Positions 14,047-14,047 of a stretch of 14,047 bases of DNA are shown piece by piece. The notes under the pieces are model-generated. The model did no database searches. It was not told the DNA's origin and was given only the letters and a program-made list of their open reading frames with translations. Each line of letters opens with the position of its first letter. Position 1 is the first letter of the stretch. The DNA is taken from positions 1 through 14,047 of the forward strand of contig CAAHEM010000111.1 in assembly GCA_900772435.1 (NCBI GenBank), written 5' to 3'. The stretch is from Bacilli bacterium. GTDB lineage: Bacteria; Bacillota_I; Bacilli_A; RF39; UBA660. Position numbers and translations under genes: made by a program.

Positions 14047-14047
14047 A

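Noticed and set aside
1..14047. CRISPR array or phage structural genes
   Set aside because: No regularly spaced repeats beyond the single 40-bp duplication, and no capsid, tail, portal or terminase-like sequence.

Overview
The window is very AT-rich and uses the standard genetic code: Trp is TGG, and TGA is a real stop (for example at 5514-5516). Shine-Dalgarno sequences are clear, intrinsic terminators are compact, and sigma-A-like promoters often have an extended -10 (TGnTATAAT). An LtaS-type sulfatase, an HxxxD-type CDF exporter and a type IV ABC exporter fit a low-GC Gram-positive bacterium. My inference is an uncultured gut-type member of the Bacilli, near the Erysipelotrichia/RF39 groups. 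It is not a code-4 mycoplasma.

Region 1 (4-2894, minus strand) is a tight operon. It encodes a 45-residue single-pass membrane protein, an LTA-synthase-like phosphoglycerol transferase and an OGG-type 8-oxoguanine DNA glycosylase, with one base between successive genes. Region 2 (2996-6799, plus strand) holds a zinc-type CDF exporter with its own terminator, then a two-gene redox operon. In that operon a phytoene-desaturase/retinol-saturase-like FAD protein overlaps by ATGA an NAD(P)H-flavin reductase fused to a plant-type 2Fe-2S ferredoxin; together they look like a self-contained electron chain. Region 3 (6808-9419) has a convergent YfcE-like metallophosphoesterase that shares a two-way terminator with the redox operon, then a divergent ABC exporter half-transporter.

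Region 4 (9420-13892) looks accessory. It contains a tail-anchored protein of 492 residues whose central part resembles a PARP/DarT-like ADP-ribosyltransferase, an unknown helical partner gene, an unknown 315-residue protein behind a 40-bp tandem-duplicated promoter region, a large serine recombinase remnant that has lost most of its catalytic domain, and an unknown 83-residue protein. Between the second and third of these a short minus-strand transcript is possible. The window ends with a complete tRNA-Cys on the minus strand, followed by a hairpin and a strong terminator.

Regions 1-3 are ordinary household genes. The most novel content is the ADP-ribosyltransferase-like pair (9557-11658), the repeat-controlled unknown gene at 11895, and the two-component flavin/2Fe-2S reductase. 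No stretch over 300 bases lacks a gene; the longest gaps are 11659-11894 and 13353-13619, and both are described below.
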